Origin: Aquificaceae bacterium
Lineage (GTDB): Bacteria; Aquificota; Aquificia; Aquificales; Aquificaceae
Length of the DNA: 64,000 nt
Reading direction: 5' to 3'
NCBI GenBank assembly: GCA_027079305.1
Contig: JALWVU010000055.1
Coordinates: 372,001 to 436,000 of the forward strand
Shown here: positions 26,110 through 34,720 of the stretch, in pieces
Position numbering within the stretch: position 1 is the first letter of the stretch
How the letters are laid out: each line of letters opens with the position of its first letter
Made by a program: the position numbers and the translations under genes
The notes under the pieces: model-generated
What the model saw: the letters and a program-made list of their open reading frames with translations, nothing else
The model's database searches: none
Told to the model about the DNA's origin: nothing

Positions 26110-26313
26110 TCACATCATCTGCTGTTGTTTCTTGAGGGCTTTCAGTATCCTCTTCCTTCTCGCCCTCTCACGTTTCTTCTTGCGTTCGCTGGGTTTCTCG
26201 TAATACTCTCTTCTCTTGACCTCTGTAAGTATCTGCTCCTGATCTACCAGCCTCTTAAACCTCTTTAGCACCTTCTCGAGGGGTTCTCCTTCGTGGACTA
26301 TAACTACCGCCAA
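26110..26313 (-). CDS. rpsU: 30S ribosomal protein S21
   Basis: 67-residue basic protein of the small ribosomal subunit, bound near the 16S rRNA 3' end. The sequence begins AVVIVHEGEPLEKVLKRFKR after the start residue and has the Arg/Lys-rich C-terminal helix of S21. Translation starts at TTG (26313-26311), four bases after a very long Shine-Dalgarno match read on the minus strand (AAGGAGGTGAT, 26328-26318). S21 in other bacteria modulates Shine-Dalgarno use, so this extended site is notable. Confidence 0.95.
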   Translation of the reverse strand: MAVVIVHEGEPLEKVLKRFKRLVDQEQILTEVKRREYYEKPSERKKKRERARRKRILKALKKQQQMM

Positions 26314-26317
26314 CTAC

Positions 26318-26328
26318 ATCACCTCCTT
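26318..26328 (-). promoter_or_regulatory. Extended Shine-Dalgarno of rpsU
   Basis: AAGGAGGTGAT on the minus strand matches the 16S anti-Shine-Dalgarno tail over its full length and decides the TTG start of rpsU. A TAG between it and the TTG rules out a GTG or ATG start within the site. Confidence 0.7.
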
Positions 26329-26363
26329 TAACCGGAGAGAAGATTTTAACATATTCCTGAGGG

Positions 26364-27122
26364 ATGGTAGTAGCTCTACTGACGGACTTTGGAACTCAGG
26401 ACGGCTTTGTGGGAGCCATGAAGGGGGTTATCCTATCGATAAACCCGGGCGCTGTGGTGGTGGATATATCCCACGAGGTTCAGCCCTTCAACATACTCGA
26501 GGGTGCCCTGCTTCTGAAAGCTCACTACAGATACTTTCCTCGGGGGACCGTGTTCCTTGCAGTGGTAGATCCCGGCGTCGGGTCCGAAAGAAAGCCCATA
26601 GCTGTCAGGTGCGGGGATTACTTTTTTGTGGGGCCTGACAACGGCATATTTGATCTTGTGATAAGGGAGCTTGAAGGACCGCCTTCGGCGGTGATCCTTG
26701 AAAAGAAAGAGCTTCAGCTCCCCAGGGTAAACAACACATTCCACGGGAGGGACATATTCGCCCCCACCGCAGGCTATCTCAGCAGAGGTGTTCCCCTGAG
26801 TGCCTTCGGAAGGAAAGCAGAATACACTTACAGGCTCGATTTTCCTGAAGCTCGGTTCGAGGGAGACAGGGTCAGAGGAAAGATCCTTTACTTCGACAGG
26901 TTCGGGAACGCAATCACAAACGTTCCCTGCGGTGATTACTCTCATGGAGAGTTCAGAGGGGAGAATATAAGGGTCGTCCCCTACTTTCAGGCGGGCGACA
27001 GAGGAAAACTTAACCTGATCTGTGGAAGTTTTGGTTTTATGGAACTCTTCACACCAATGGCTAACGCAAGAGAGAGGTTCGACCTCAGGCTTGGTGAGGA
27101 GGTCCTTCTTTGGAAGCTCTGA
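26364..27122 (+). CDS. S-adenosyl-L-methionine hydrolase (DUF62, SAM hydroxide adenosyltransferase)
   Basis: 252-residue member of the fluorinase/chlorinase-like family whose common members hydrolyse SAM to adenosine and methionine. Motifs seen: the N-terminal LLTDFGTQDGFVGAMKG, DISHEVQPFNILEGA, VVDPGVGSER and FVGPDNGIF, including the Asp, Arg and His residues that position water. The long loop of true halogenases is not apparent. The 3' end overlaps a small membrane protein gene by 13 bases. Confidence 0.93.
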   Translation: MVVALLTDFGTQDGFVGAMKGVILSINPGAVVVDISHEVQPFNILEGALLLKAHYRYFPRGTVFLAVVDPGVGSERKPIAVRCGDYFFVGPDNGIFDLVIRELEGPPSAVILEKKELQLPRVNNTFHGRDIFAPTAGYLSRGVPLSAFGRKAEYTYRLDFPEARFEGDRVRGKILYFDRFGNAITNVPCGDYSHGEFRGENIRVVPYFQAGDRGKLNLICGSFGFMELFTPMANARERFDLRLGEEVLLWKL

Positions 27123-27418
27123 AGCTGTACATCCATCTGATTATCTCCACTCTTATCGTCCTCGTCATACACATAATCACACCCATTGTTGTTCTGAACA
27201 CCGTAGCCCGAATACTCGGAGGTCCCCTATGGTTACAGATAACTCCCCTGATTTCCATAGTTGTGGGCTACTGGATAGCCTTTACTTACCTGAAAACTTT
27301 AAAGATCGACCACCCGAGGAGAAAAGCGCTTGTAGCTGCCATAACCGGCACAGTCCTCTTCTGGGGATCGTGCTTAGCCTTTGTCTGCTCCCTCGCCAAC
27401 CAGCCGATGGGGTGGTAA
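27110..27418 (+). CDS. Small membrane protein of unknown function
   Basis: 102 residues with three predicted membrane segments (about 8-30, 40-60 and 77-95) and a short charged loop (KIDHPRRK). The TTG at 27110 is supported by GAGGAGG at 27096-27102 inside the SAM hydrolase gene. I do not recognise a family. Translational overlap with the SAM hydrolase suggests co-expression, but no function can be named. Confidence 0.65.
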   Translation: MEALKLYIHLIISTLIVLVIHIITPIVVLNTVARILGGPLWLQITPLISIVVGYWIAFTYLKTLKIDHPRRKALVAAITGTVLFWGSCLAFVCSLANQPMGW

Positions 27419-27463
27419 ACTTCAGAGCGATTATATTCTTAAAGTTCTTGATTCTCATTAGTA

Positions 27464-27492
27464 TTGAAAATTGGGCTATACTGCCCGATAAT
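27464..27492 (+). promoter_or_regulatory. Promoter of prepilin gene
   Basis: TTGAAA at 27464-27469, 17-base spacer, GATAAT at 27487-27492, and a 40-base leader with GGGAGG before the ATG at 27532. The leader is one of the few clear untranslated regions in the window. Confidence 0.5.
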
Positions 27493-27531
27493 ATTTAATA
27501 CCAACGTTTCGCATAGCTTGGGAGGTTGGCC

Positions 27532-28170
27532 ATGAGGAGAGCACGTGGTTTCACACTAATTGAGTTGGCTATAGTCCTTGTTATAATCGGCATAATCTTG
27601 GGTGCGGTTCTTAAAGGACAGGAACTGATAAACAACGCTAAGGTGAAGAGAGTTCAGAACGACATGAGAGGTTTTGAAGCTTTAATCTGGACCTTCTACG
27701 ACAGATACGGCAAGTTTCCAGGGGATTGTAACGGGGATGGATTGATCAATCCATATATACATTACCCTTTAGATAACAACCCTACAGCATCTTCTCTCTG
27801 CACGGGAACAGGTCCGGATCCGGATTACCCATTTAATGATATGAAGTATGCAGGTCTTCTCCCAGGAGAAGCGGACAACAGGGATATAGCAAGGCATGCT
27901 TTCAACGGCCAATTTAAAATAGGAAGAGCTGTTCCACAGGGATCTACTACAAACTACAATGTTATAGCTATATCTGGCATACCCTGCTTTGCCGCTCAGG
28001 CTATAGACAGGTCTGTTGACGGTGTTGTTCATTCCGGTAGGGGAAGGATAAGAAGATGGGTAACGTCCTACCAGTTCAGGGATAATGCTTCTGACGATTG
28101 GAGTTCTGTTTGCACGTCTCCTCAAACGACTACAAGTATAGTTTACCTTTTCGATAAAGCACCCAACTGA
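27532..28170 (+). CDS. Type IV prepilin-like protein
   Basis: 212-residue pseudopilin or pilin. A class III signal is clear: MRRARG is cut before FTLIELAIVLVIIG, with Glu at +5 and a hydrophobic helix. The C-terminal globular domain has two cysteine pairs (near 58/82 and 149/193), probably disulfides. The ATG at 27532 has GGGAGG upstream; a TTG two codons earlier is less likely. It precedes pilB and pilC with 57 bases between, so it is likely the substrate of that assembly machine. Base use is somewhat AT-richer than in neighbouring metabolic genes. Confidence 0.9.
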   Translation: MRRARGFTLIELAIVLVIIGIILGAVLKGQELINNAKVKRVQNDMRGFEALIWTFYDRYGKFPGDCNGDGLINPYIHYPLDNNPTASSLCTGTGPDPDYPFNDMKYAGLLPGEADNRDIARHAFNGQFKIGRAVPQGSTTNYNVIAISGIPCFAAQAIDRSVDGVVHSGRGRIRRWVTSYQFRDNASDDWSSVCTSPQTTTSIVYLFDKAPN

Positions 28171-28227
28171 CAGTGAACGGTGTGGGCCTGTATACCTGCC
28201 CGGCTTTTTACAACTTAACTTTATGAT

Positions 28228-29886
28228 ATGGCCCGCAAGAAACTCGGGGAACTCTTAGAGGAGCTTGGTTATCTCTCGAAAGATCAGCTTGAGATAGCTC
28301 TTGAGGTTCAGAGATTAGAAGGCAAGAGCTTAGGTGAGATCCTCGTAGAGCTTTCCTTCGTGTCTCCGCAGGAACTTGCCCAGGCGATAGCCTACCAGGC
28401 GGGAAAAGAGTTCATAGATCTCTCTCTATACAACCCTTCTCTTGAAGCTCTGAAACTTCTCGACAAGAACACAGCCCTCCAACTTGAAGCTATACCGATA
28501 GAGCTGAAAGGAGAAGTGCTAAGGGTGGCGGTTTCAGATCCCTTTAACATAAACGTGGTGGACATAATCAAGAAGAGAACTGGGAAGGATGTGGATATTC
28601 TCGTCTCGGACAGGGAGAGTATCCTCAGGAGCATAGAAATATACTACGAACAGCTTACAAGCCCGATAGAGGACCATGTGAAAAGGTTAATCTTAGAGTC
28701 AAGGCAGAACCAGGCCAATATTCCCCAGCTTATAGATCTTATCCTGAACCACGCCATAATAGACAGGGCGACGGACATACACATATCACCTGAGACAGTT
28801 GCTTCTCACGCTTTCTTTAGAATAGACGGTGTTTTGCACCACTACTACTCGATCCCCAGGGAGATCCATCCCGCCGTTGTCTCCAGGGTAAAGATAATCA
28901 GCGGTATGGATATATCCGAGCAGAGGCTTCCTCAGGACGGGGGATTCACCTACACCTTCCTTGGCGAGAGCTACGACGTAAGGGTCTCCACCGTTCCCAC
29001 CGCCTACGGCGAGAACGTGGTTATGAGACTCCTTCCCAAAAATCTTTCCCTGTTCAACCTGAAGAACCTGGGCTTCGAGAAGGATACCCTCAGGGACTTT
29101 GAGGAGGTTATATCCAAGCCTTACGGTATGGTGCTTGTCACAGGACCCACCGGCTCCGGGAAGACTACAACCTTATACGCAGCTCTAAGGAGGATAAACT
29201 TCCTGAGAAAGAACGTCTTAACCGTGGAGGACCCTATAGAATACAAGTTTCCCTTCATAAAACAAACTCAGGTAAACGAGAAAGCGGGATACACCTTTGC
29301 AAGGGCCATAAGGCACTTCCTCAGGCAGGATCCGGACGTTATCCTCGTTGGAGAGATAAGGGATGAGGAGACCGCGGAGATGGGAGTGAGGGCCGCTATA
29401 ACGGGCCACTTGGTCCTTTCCACCCTCCACACGAACGATGCGGTCAGCACCATACCGAGGCTCATAGACCTGAAGGTAAAGGAGTATATGGTAGCCTCGG
29501 GAGTCCTCGCCATCTCCGCCCAGAGGCTTGTCAGGAAGATATGCGCCTTTTGCAAGGAGGATTACATAACGGAGAAAGACTACCTCCTCAGGTTCGGTTT
29601 CGATAAAGAGTCCTTAGACAGGTTCGTCAGAGGTAGCAAGGTAAAGCTGGCGAAGGGAAGGGGATGTGAGCACTGCAGGGGGACCGGTTATCTGGGAAGG
29701 GTGGCGGTCGTAGAGCTTCTAAAGATAGACGAGGAGATAGGGGATATGATAGTCAGAGGTTATCCGCCCCTTGCTATACTTCAGAGGGCAAGGGAGAAGG
29801 GAATGAGAACGCTCAAAGAGGATGGCCTTGTGAAGGTTCTTAAAGGTATAACCACACCCGAAGAAATCGTCAGGGTGGTGGGCTGA
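28228..29886 (+). CDS. pilB: Type IV pilus/type II secretion assembly ATPase
   Basis: Hexameric ATPase that drives pilin polymerisation from the cytoplasmic face. 552 residues: an N-terminal GspE/MshE-type domain (1 to about 140), then the N2 domain, then the motor domain with Walker A GPTGSGKTT (306-314), the Asp box (VEDPIEYK), Walker B VGEIRDEETA, the His box and a zinc module (CAFC...CEHC). The four-cysteine site separates it from PilT, which lacks it. It overlaps pilC by one base (TGATG). Confidence 0.94.
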   Translation: MARKKLGELLEELGYLSKDQLEIALEVQRLEGKSLGEILVELSFVSPQELAQAIAYQAGKEFIDLSLYNPSLEALKLLDKNTALQLEAIPIELKGEVLRVAVSDPFNINVVDIIKKRTGKDVDILVSDRESILRSIEIYYEQLTSPIEDHVKRLILESRQNQANIPQLIDLILNHAIIDRATDIHISPETVASHAFFRIDGVLHHYYSIPREIHPAVVSRVKIISGMDISEQRLPQDGGFTYTFLGESYDVRVSTVPTAYGENVVMRLLPKNLSLFNLKNLGFEKDTLRDFEEVISKPYGMVLVTGPTGSGKTTTLYAALRRINFLRKNVLTVEDPIEYKFPFIKQTQVNEKAGYTFARAIRHFLRQDPDVILVGEIRDEETAEMGVRAAITGHLVLSTLHTNDAVSTIPRLIDLKVKEYMVASGVLAISAQRLVRKICAFCKEDYITEKDYLLRFGFDKESLDRFVRGSKVKLAKGRGCEHCRGTGYLGRVAVVELLKIDEEIGDMIVRGYPPLAILQRAREKGMRTLKEDGLVKVLKGITTPEEIVRVVG

Positions 29887-31109
29887 TGCCCTACTACGTG
29901 GTAAAAGCAATAGACAACGCGGGAAAGGAAATAACGAGGAGCTTTGAGGCGGAAGACGAGGTTCATCTCCTCTCTTTTTTAGAGTTTTTGAATTTAACAC
30001 CTCTAAAGATATCCAAGAGACCCGAGTTTCTTGGAAGGATATCGAGAACTCTCCACTTCAGGAAGATAAAGCGAAAGGATCTTATAGATCTCTTTGAAAA
30101 CCTGCACCTTCTTGCCCAGTCCGGGGTCCCGTTGGGAGTTGGTCTATGGGACCTGGCGGAGGATGTAGACAATCCAGCCATAAGGGATATGCTTCACGAT
30201 GTAGCCTACAGAGTCCAGTCGGGACTATCCATATCCTCAGCGATGGCACGTTACGAGAACGTTCTCGGTCCGATTGCGGTCAATCTAATTCGGATAGGTG
30301 AGGAGACCGGGAGTCTCGACAGGGTTTTTAAGGACATAGCGGACCACTACGCAAGGATAGAAGAGTTTGTAAGCAAGGTAAGACAGGCCCTCATATATCC
30401 CGCCTTCGCCCTCGTAACCATAACGGGTGCTCTCATATTTTGGTTGGTGTATGTCCTGCCCAAGCTTGAGGAATTCTTCAAAGGTCTCAATGTCCAGCTT
30501 CCTGGGATAACCCTCTTCGTTCTGAGTATGTCCAATTTTGTTCAGAAATATTTAATCCTGGTCTTCACAAGTATAATAGCTTTTGTAATCCTGATAGCTG
30601 TTCTTAGAAAGAAAAGCGAGCGCTTCAGATATATGACGGATAAACTGCTCCTCAGCATTCCCATAATTAAGATGGTTCTGGAAAACTTCAACTTTGCCTT
30701 CTTCTCCGAGTACATGAGGTTAATGGTAAATGCGGGTATTTCCTTTTATGATGCCCTTGAGATACTTCAGGACTCTATAAACAACAGAGTTTTCAAGAGG
30801 GCTGTTGCCATCATAAAGAAGCACGTTTCCACCGGAGGTTCAATAAGCTCCGGGATGCGAATGACCGGCGTATTTCCCTCACTCATGGTCAGGATGGTAG
30901 CGGTAGGTGAGGAGACCGGCGGACTCGACGAACAGCTCAATTACCTTGCAAGATACTACTACAATAAGCTCGACTACATAACCCAGAACATCGCCAAGAT
31001 AATAGAGCCTGTGATAATTATAACGGTTGGTTTGTTTATGGCTCTTATAATGGTCAGTCTGCTTCTGCCTATCTACGACCTCATATCCCAGATTGGAAGG
31101 CAGTTTTAG
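29886..31109 (+). CDS. pilC: Type IV pilus/type II secretion inner-membrane platform protein
   Basis: 407-residue polytopic protein that anchors the assembly ATPase and the growing pilus in the inner membrane. It has two GspF domains (about 70-190 and 275-395), each with the signature G-x-E-x-G (RIGEETGSLDRV and AVGEETGGLDEQ), and membrane helices near 165-190, 220-240 and 375-400. No secretin, PilM-N-O or prepilin peptidase gene is close by; those must be elsewhere. The stop overlaps the convergent secD gene by 4 bases. Confidence 0.94.
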   Translation: MPYYVVKAIDNAGKEITRSFEAEDEVHLLSFLEFLNLTPLKISKRPEFLGRISRTLHFRKIKRKDLIDLFENLHLLAQSGVPLGVGLWDLAEDVDNPAIRDMLHDVAYRVQSGLSISSAMARYENVLGPIAVNLIRIGEETGSLDRVFKDIADHYARIEEFVSKVRQALIYPAFALVTITGALIFWLVYVLPKLEEFFKGLNVQLPGITLFVLSMSNFVQKYLILVFTSIIAFVILIAVLRKKSERFRYMTDKLLLSIPIIKMVLENFNFAFFSEYMRLMVNAGISFYDALEILQDSINNRVFKRAVAIIKKHVSTGGSISSGMRMTGVFPSLMVRMVAVGEETGGLDEQLNYLARYYYNKLDYITQNIAKIIEPVIIITVGLFMALIMVSLLLPIYDLISQIGRQF

Positions 31110-32602
31110 ATCCTTAGCAGTCTCCTCTTGGAAAGGAAGTCCAGAAAAACTTTGGCGTAGTAAACGTTCGAGATAAAGCTCGCTATCGTTCCTATGGCGA
31201 GGGTGGTCGCAAAACCCTTAACAGGTCCGCTCCCAAACTGAAAGAGTATCAGGGAGGCAACCAGCAGGGTGACGTGGGTGTCCCAGACCGCACTGAGGGT
31301 CTTCCGGTAGCCGAGCTCTATAGCCTTCCTGACCGTGTTCCCAAGTCTGAGCTCTTCCTTTACCCTTTCGAATATCAGAACGTTAGAGTCAACCGCAATA
31401 CCCATATTGAGAATAATCCCCGCTATGCCGGGAAGTGTGAGGGTAGCCCCAAGACCCGCGAGACCTGCCCATAGAAGTAGTGCGTTCATTAGTATGGATA
31501 CCGTAGCGGAAACGCCCGCTATCTTGTATCTGGCTATTACTATAACAACGAGGAGAGCAAAACCGAGGATACCCGCCTTTATACCCTGTTCTATCGCGTC
31601 CTTTCCGAGGGAGGGGCCCACAACCTTCTCCTGAAGTATCCTTACACTCGTGGGAAGGGCACCCGTTCTAAGTATTAAGGCGAGATCCCTGACCTCCTCC
31701 GGCGTAAAGTTCCCCGTTATCTGACCCCTGTCAGAGATCCTGCTCCTTATAACGGGAGCGGAGACCACCTTTTCCTCTAAAACTATCGCCAATCTCCTTC
31801 CCACATTTTTGGAGGTAAACTCCGCAAACTTTGAAGCGGACTCACTCTTTAGCTCAAAGCCCACCGCGGGACGGCCGAACTCATCCTGGGATATGTAAGC
31901 GGTCTTCAGATCTGAACCTGATATCACGGGAACCTTGTCCAGAAGAAACCACTCCCCACCCTCTCTCGAGGGAAGTATCTCCGTGTCCTTTGTCAGTTTC
32001 TTCTCAAGCTCTCCCTTAGAGTAGGAGCTGTCCACAACCAGACGAAGTTCCAAAGAAGCGGTGCTACCTATTATCCTCTTGGCTCTTTCTATGTCGAGAA
32101 ACCCGGGGAGCTCTATCAGGACCCTATCCCCACCTATCTTAGTGACCACAGGCTGAGCCACACCGAGGCTGTCTATCCTGTTCCTCAGGACCTCTATCGT
32201 CTGGTCCAGGATGTCCTTCTTGAGCTGGTCTATGTATCTCTCTGAGAACTTCACCAGCAGTATCCCCTCCTGGGGACGTTCGAAGACCACCTCCTGGAGG
32301 AGTTTCCTGATCTCAGACTCTATCTTTGGAAGTTCAGACTCTTCAAGATACTCCACCTCCACCCTGTCCTCGTGCGCCAAGACATCGAGGATCCTCAGGC
32401 CTTTATCCCTGAGCGTCTTTTCTATGAGTCTTGCGGATCTCTCGTATTCATGCTTTATGGCCTTTGAATAGTCAGGTTCCAGAACCATAGATATACCGCC
32501 CTTGAGGTCGAGTCCAAGGTTTACGGGCTTGTAGAGGACGAGGACTATAGACAAAACCACCAGGACGAGGAATCCTAAGAGGTTGTAGGTAGTGTTCTTC
32601 AT
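31106..32602 (-). CDS. secD: Protein translocase subunit SecD
   Basis: Membrane protein that helps the Sec channel release exported proteins using the proton gradient. 498 residues: first membrane helix at 7-25, the LDLKGG motif, a large periplasmic P1 domain to about residue 325, then five membrane helices with the SecD signature GMAVDSNVLIFERVKEEL (here GIAVDSN). The usual partner secF does not follow; convergent pilC lies there instead, so secF must be elsewhere. The start overlaps the phosphatase gene by ATGA. Confidence 0.94.
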   Translation of the reverse strand: MKNTTYNLLGFLVLVVLSIVLVLYKPVNLGLDLKGGISMVLEPDYSKAIKHEYERSARLIEKTLRDKGLRILDVLAHEDRVEVEYLEESELPKIESEIRKLLQEVVFERPQEGILLVKFSERYIDQLKKDILDQTIEVLRNRIDSLGVAQPVVTKIGGDRVLIELPGFLDIERAKRIIGSTASLELRLVVDSSYSKGELEKKLTKDTEILPSREGGEWFLLDKVPVISGSDLKTAYISQDEFGRPAVGFELKSESASKFAEFTSKNVGRRLAIVLEEKVVSAPVIRSRISDRGQITGNFTPEEVRDLALILRTGALPTSVRILQEKVVGPSLGKDAIEQGIKAGILGFALLVVIVIARYKIAGVSATVSILMNALLLWAGLAGLGATLTLPGIAGIILNMGIAVDSNVLIFERVKEELRLGNTVRKAIELGYRKTLSAVWDTHVTLLVASLILFQFGSGPVKGFATTLAIGTIASFISNVYYAKVFLDFLSKRRLLRI

Positions 32603-33519
32603 CTTTTGGTATCTATTATACGAAGAAGCTCCCTGACTATGAGGCCCTGCTTAACTCCCCAGTCGCTCACCCTCAATTTATCTTTCTCAAAGATATCGAG
32701 AATTTTGATAAACATAGCTATGCCTGCCAGGATGACCTCCGCCCTCCTGTCCTCTATCTGTTTGTAAAGGCCACTCCTTTCTTTAGAAGGTATGGCGGAT
32801 AATTTATCGAACCATCTCTCCAACGCATCAATACTTATCTCCCTGCCCTGAACTTTTTGGGGATCGTAAGGGTATATGTCGTATTCGAGTGCTACGAGGG
32901 TGGTTATCGTTCCACCGAGACCTATTATCTCTTCTACATCTCTCTTGAGGGGTTTTATATGATCTTCCAGAAAATCCATCAGGGACTTTATCTCCTCACC
33001 TTCCGGAGGATCGTGCTTTAAGAAACTCTCCGTAAGGTTAACTATTCCCAAGGGGAGAGAGGTTATCTCCTCAACACGGAAGTCTTTTCCGAATATGAAC
33101 TCGGTGGACCCGCCCCCCTGGTCTATCACAAGAACCTTACCTTTAGGCCTTAGAGCGTAGGAGGCACCCAAGAAGGCGAGTTCTCCCTCCTCGTAGGGTG
33201 TTATTACCTTAACCTCCAAACCTGTTTTCTCTCTAACGAGCTTCAAGAACTCCTCCGAATTACTCGCCCTTCTTATCGCCTCCGTGGCGACCGCAAGGAC
33301 CCTCTGAACTTTCAGCTCCTCTATATCCTTCCTATACTCCTTCAGAACCTCTAAGGTTTCTTCTATCCTGTCCTTTCTGAGCCTGCCCTCCTCCTTTACA
33401 CCGCTTCCGAGGGAGGTTATCCTGCCCTTCTCCAAGATTATCCTTATATCTTCTCCATCTATCTCCGCCACTGTCAGCCTGACGGAATAAGAGCCTATGT
33501 CTATCGCGGCTACCCTCAT
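32599..33519 (-). CDS. Ppx/GppA-family phosphatase
   Basis: 306-residue ASKHA-fold enzyme of the exopolyphosphatase/guanosine pentaphosphate phosphatase family. Motifs: AIDIGSYSVRL (5-15), DQGGGSTEF (near 134-142), and a second phosphate loop GLGGTITT. Length is that of the short GppA-like form without the C-terminal HD domain. In Aquifex a protein of this type has been studied as a combined Ppx/GppA, so both polyphosphate and pppGpp are possible substrates. It overlaps gcvT and secD by ATGA on either side. Confidence 0.9.
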   Translation of the reverse strand: MRVAAIDIGSYSVRLTVAEIDGEDIRIILEKGRITSLGSGVKEEGRLRKDRIEETLEVLKEYRKDIEELKVQRVLAVATEAIRRASNSEEFLKLVREKTGLEVKVITPYEEGELAFLGASYALRPKGKVLVIDQGGGSTEFIFGKDFRVEEITSLPLGIVNLTESFLKHDPPEGEEIKSLMDFLEDHIKPLKRDVEEIIGLGGTITTLVALEYDIYPYDPQKVQGREISIDALERWFDKLSAIPSKERSGLYKQIEDRRAEVILAGIAMFIKILDIFEKDKLRVSDWGVKQGLIVRELLRIIDTKR

Positions 33520-34544
33520 TTCCTCCTCCCTTTGACGAAGGGATAGGATCTCAGAACTGCCCTGATACGCTTCCCTCTGATTTCAAGATCGACCTCATTT
33601 CCCTCACTTCTGTGTTTTACGTCTACAAAGCAAAGGGCTATTCCCTTTCCGAGAGTTGGAGAGAAGGTTCCGCTCGAAACCACTCCTACTTCCTCCTCAC
33701 CTTTGTAGATCCTGTAGCCTTCCCTCGGAACGCCTTTGGTTGTAAGTTCGAGACCAAACAACTTTCTCTTTACTCCTTTAGATAGCATGGCCTCCTTTCC
33801 GAGGAAATCCTTAGAGAGGTCCACGAACCTGTCAAGGTTGGCTTCGAGGGGTGTTATATCCTCGGAGATCTCGTGTCCGTAAAGCGGGAAACCCGCCTCT
33901 ATTCTCAAAACATCCCTCGCCCCGAGACCGCACGGCACCGCCTCTTTCAGGAGTTCGTTAAAGAGATCTCTGCCCTCTTCAACGGGGGCGTATATCTCAA
34001 AGCCGTCCTCTCCCGTATAGCCCGTCCTCGACACTATGGTGTTCCCGAATACCTTAAAGCGATAGTATCTTAAGTCCGACACGTCGAAAAACTTTGCCAG
34101 AACCCTTTCACTCTCTTTCCCCTGAAGCGCTATCTGGACAGTCCTGTCGGAGACATCTTCGACAGCTGTGAATTTGCCAAGCCACTCCTTTATCTTTCCC
34201 CTGTTCCCTGCGTTCACACATATGAAGAATCTATCTTCCCCGAACATGTAGATGGTAACGTCATCCTTCACACCCCCTCTCTCGTTGGTGAAAAGGTTGT
34301 ATTGGACCCTGCCCGGTGAGAGTTTTTTTAAGTCGTTTGTAGTTAGGTTTTGAAGAGTGTCTAACACACCTTTGCCCGATACGAAGAATCGCCCCATATG
34401 GGATATATCGAACACGCCCACACCATCTCTTACAGCCTTTACCTCCTCAACGATGCTTGAATACTGAATGGGCATCTCCCAACCGTGGAACTCTGTAAAT
34501 CTTGCTCCGAGCTTTTTGTGTATGCTGTGCAGAGGAGTTTTCAT
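33516..34544 (-). CDS. gcvT: Aminomethyltransferase (glycine cleavage T protein)
   Basis: T protein of the glycine cleavage system: moves the methylene group from lipoyl-GcvH to tetrahydrofolate, releasing ammonia. 342 residues with folate-binding motifs near the N-terminus (HSIHKKLGARFTEFHGWEMP split around residue 15), YNLFTNERGGVKDDVT, and SRTGYTGEDGFEIY. The ATG at 34544 follows TACAAT by 7 bases and lacks a Shine-Dalgarno site, so the message may be leaderless. Other gcv genes are absent here. In autotrophs the system may run in the glycine-forming direction. Confidence 0.94.
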   Translation of the reverse strand: MKTPLHSIHKKLGARFTEFHGWEMPIQYSSIVEEVKAVRDGVGVFDISHMGRFFVSGKGVLDTLQNLTTNDLKKLSPGRVQYNLFTNERGGVKDDVTIYMFGEDRFFICVNAGNRGKIKEWLGKFTAVEDVSDRTVQIALQGKESERVLAKFFDVSDLRYYRFKVFGNTIVSRTGYTGEDGFEIYAPVEEGRDLFNELLKEAVPCGLGARDVLRIEAGFPLYGHEISEDITPLEANLDRFVDLSKDFLGKEAMLSKGVKRKLFGLELTTKGVPREGYRIYKGEEEVGVVSSGTFSPTLGKGIALCFVDVKHRSEGNEVDLEIRGKRIRAVLRSYPFVKGRRK

Positions 34545-34573
34545 TCTAAGTATTGTATCAGCCTGTTGGAGTT

Positions 34574-34708
34574 CAGTGGCGGGCCCGGGAGGACTTGAAC
34601 CACTGATCCGGGGATGGAAGAGTTTAATCCAGAGAGTCCGTTAGAAATCCTCTAAAAATTGAACCACAGGATCGATACGGTAATCCGGATGCTCCCCGAG
34701 TTGATCAG
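34574..34708 (-). other. Structured intergenic element with tRNA 3'-end-like sequence
   Basis: Between mrdA and gcvT lies a set of nested inverted repeats: CTGATC/GATCAG (34603-34608 with 34703-34708), GGGGA/TCCCC (34610-34614 with 34693-34697), CCGT/ACGG (34638-34641 with 34677-34680) and ATCCT/AGGAT (34647-34651 with 34668-34672). A further stem CAGTGG/CCACTG (34574-34579 with 34600-34605) shares bases with the outer stem, so the two exclude each other. Read on the minus strand, GGTTCAAGTCC followed by a GC-rich run and GCCA looks like a tRNA T-arm and acceptor end, but no matching 5' acceptor strand (GGGCCCG) exists and the T-stem has mismatches. It is not a recognisable tRNA or riboswitch; it may be a tRNA remnant or a small structured RNA. 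Confidence 0.4.
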
Positions 34709-34720
34709 AAGATAACTTTT

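Noticed and set aside
34574-34660. Complete tRNA gene (for example selenocysteine tRNA) on the minus strand
   Set aside because: The T-arm/CCA-like end has no complementary 5' acceptor strand and the T-stem has mismatches; no anticodon arm folds.
34545-34720. Glycine riboswitch upstream of gcvT
   Set aside because: gcvT is the classic target, but the conserved glycine-aptamer core was not found on the minus strand, and gcvT appears to start leaderless from a box after the structured part.
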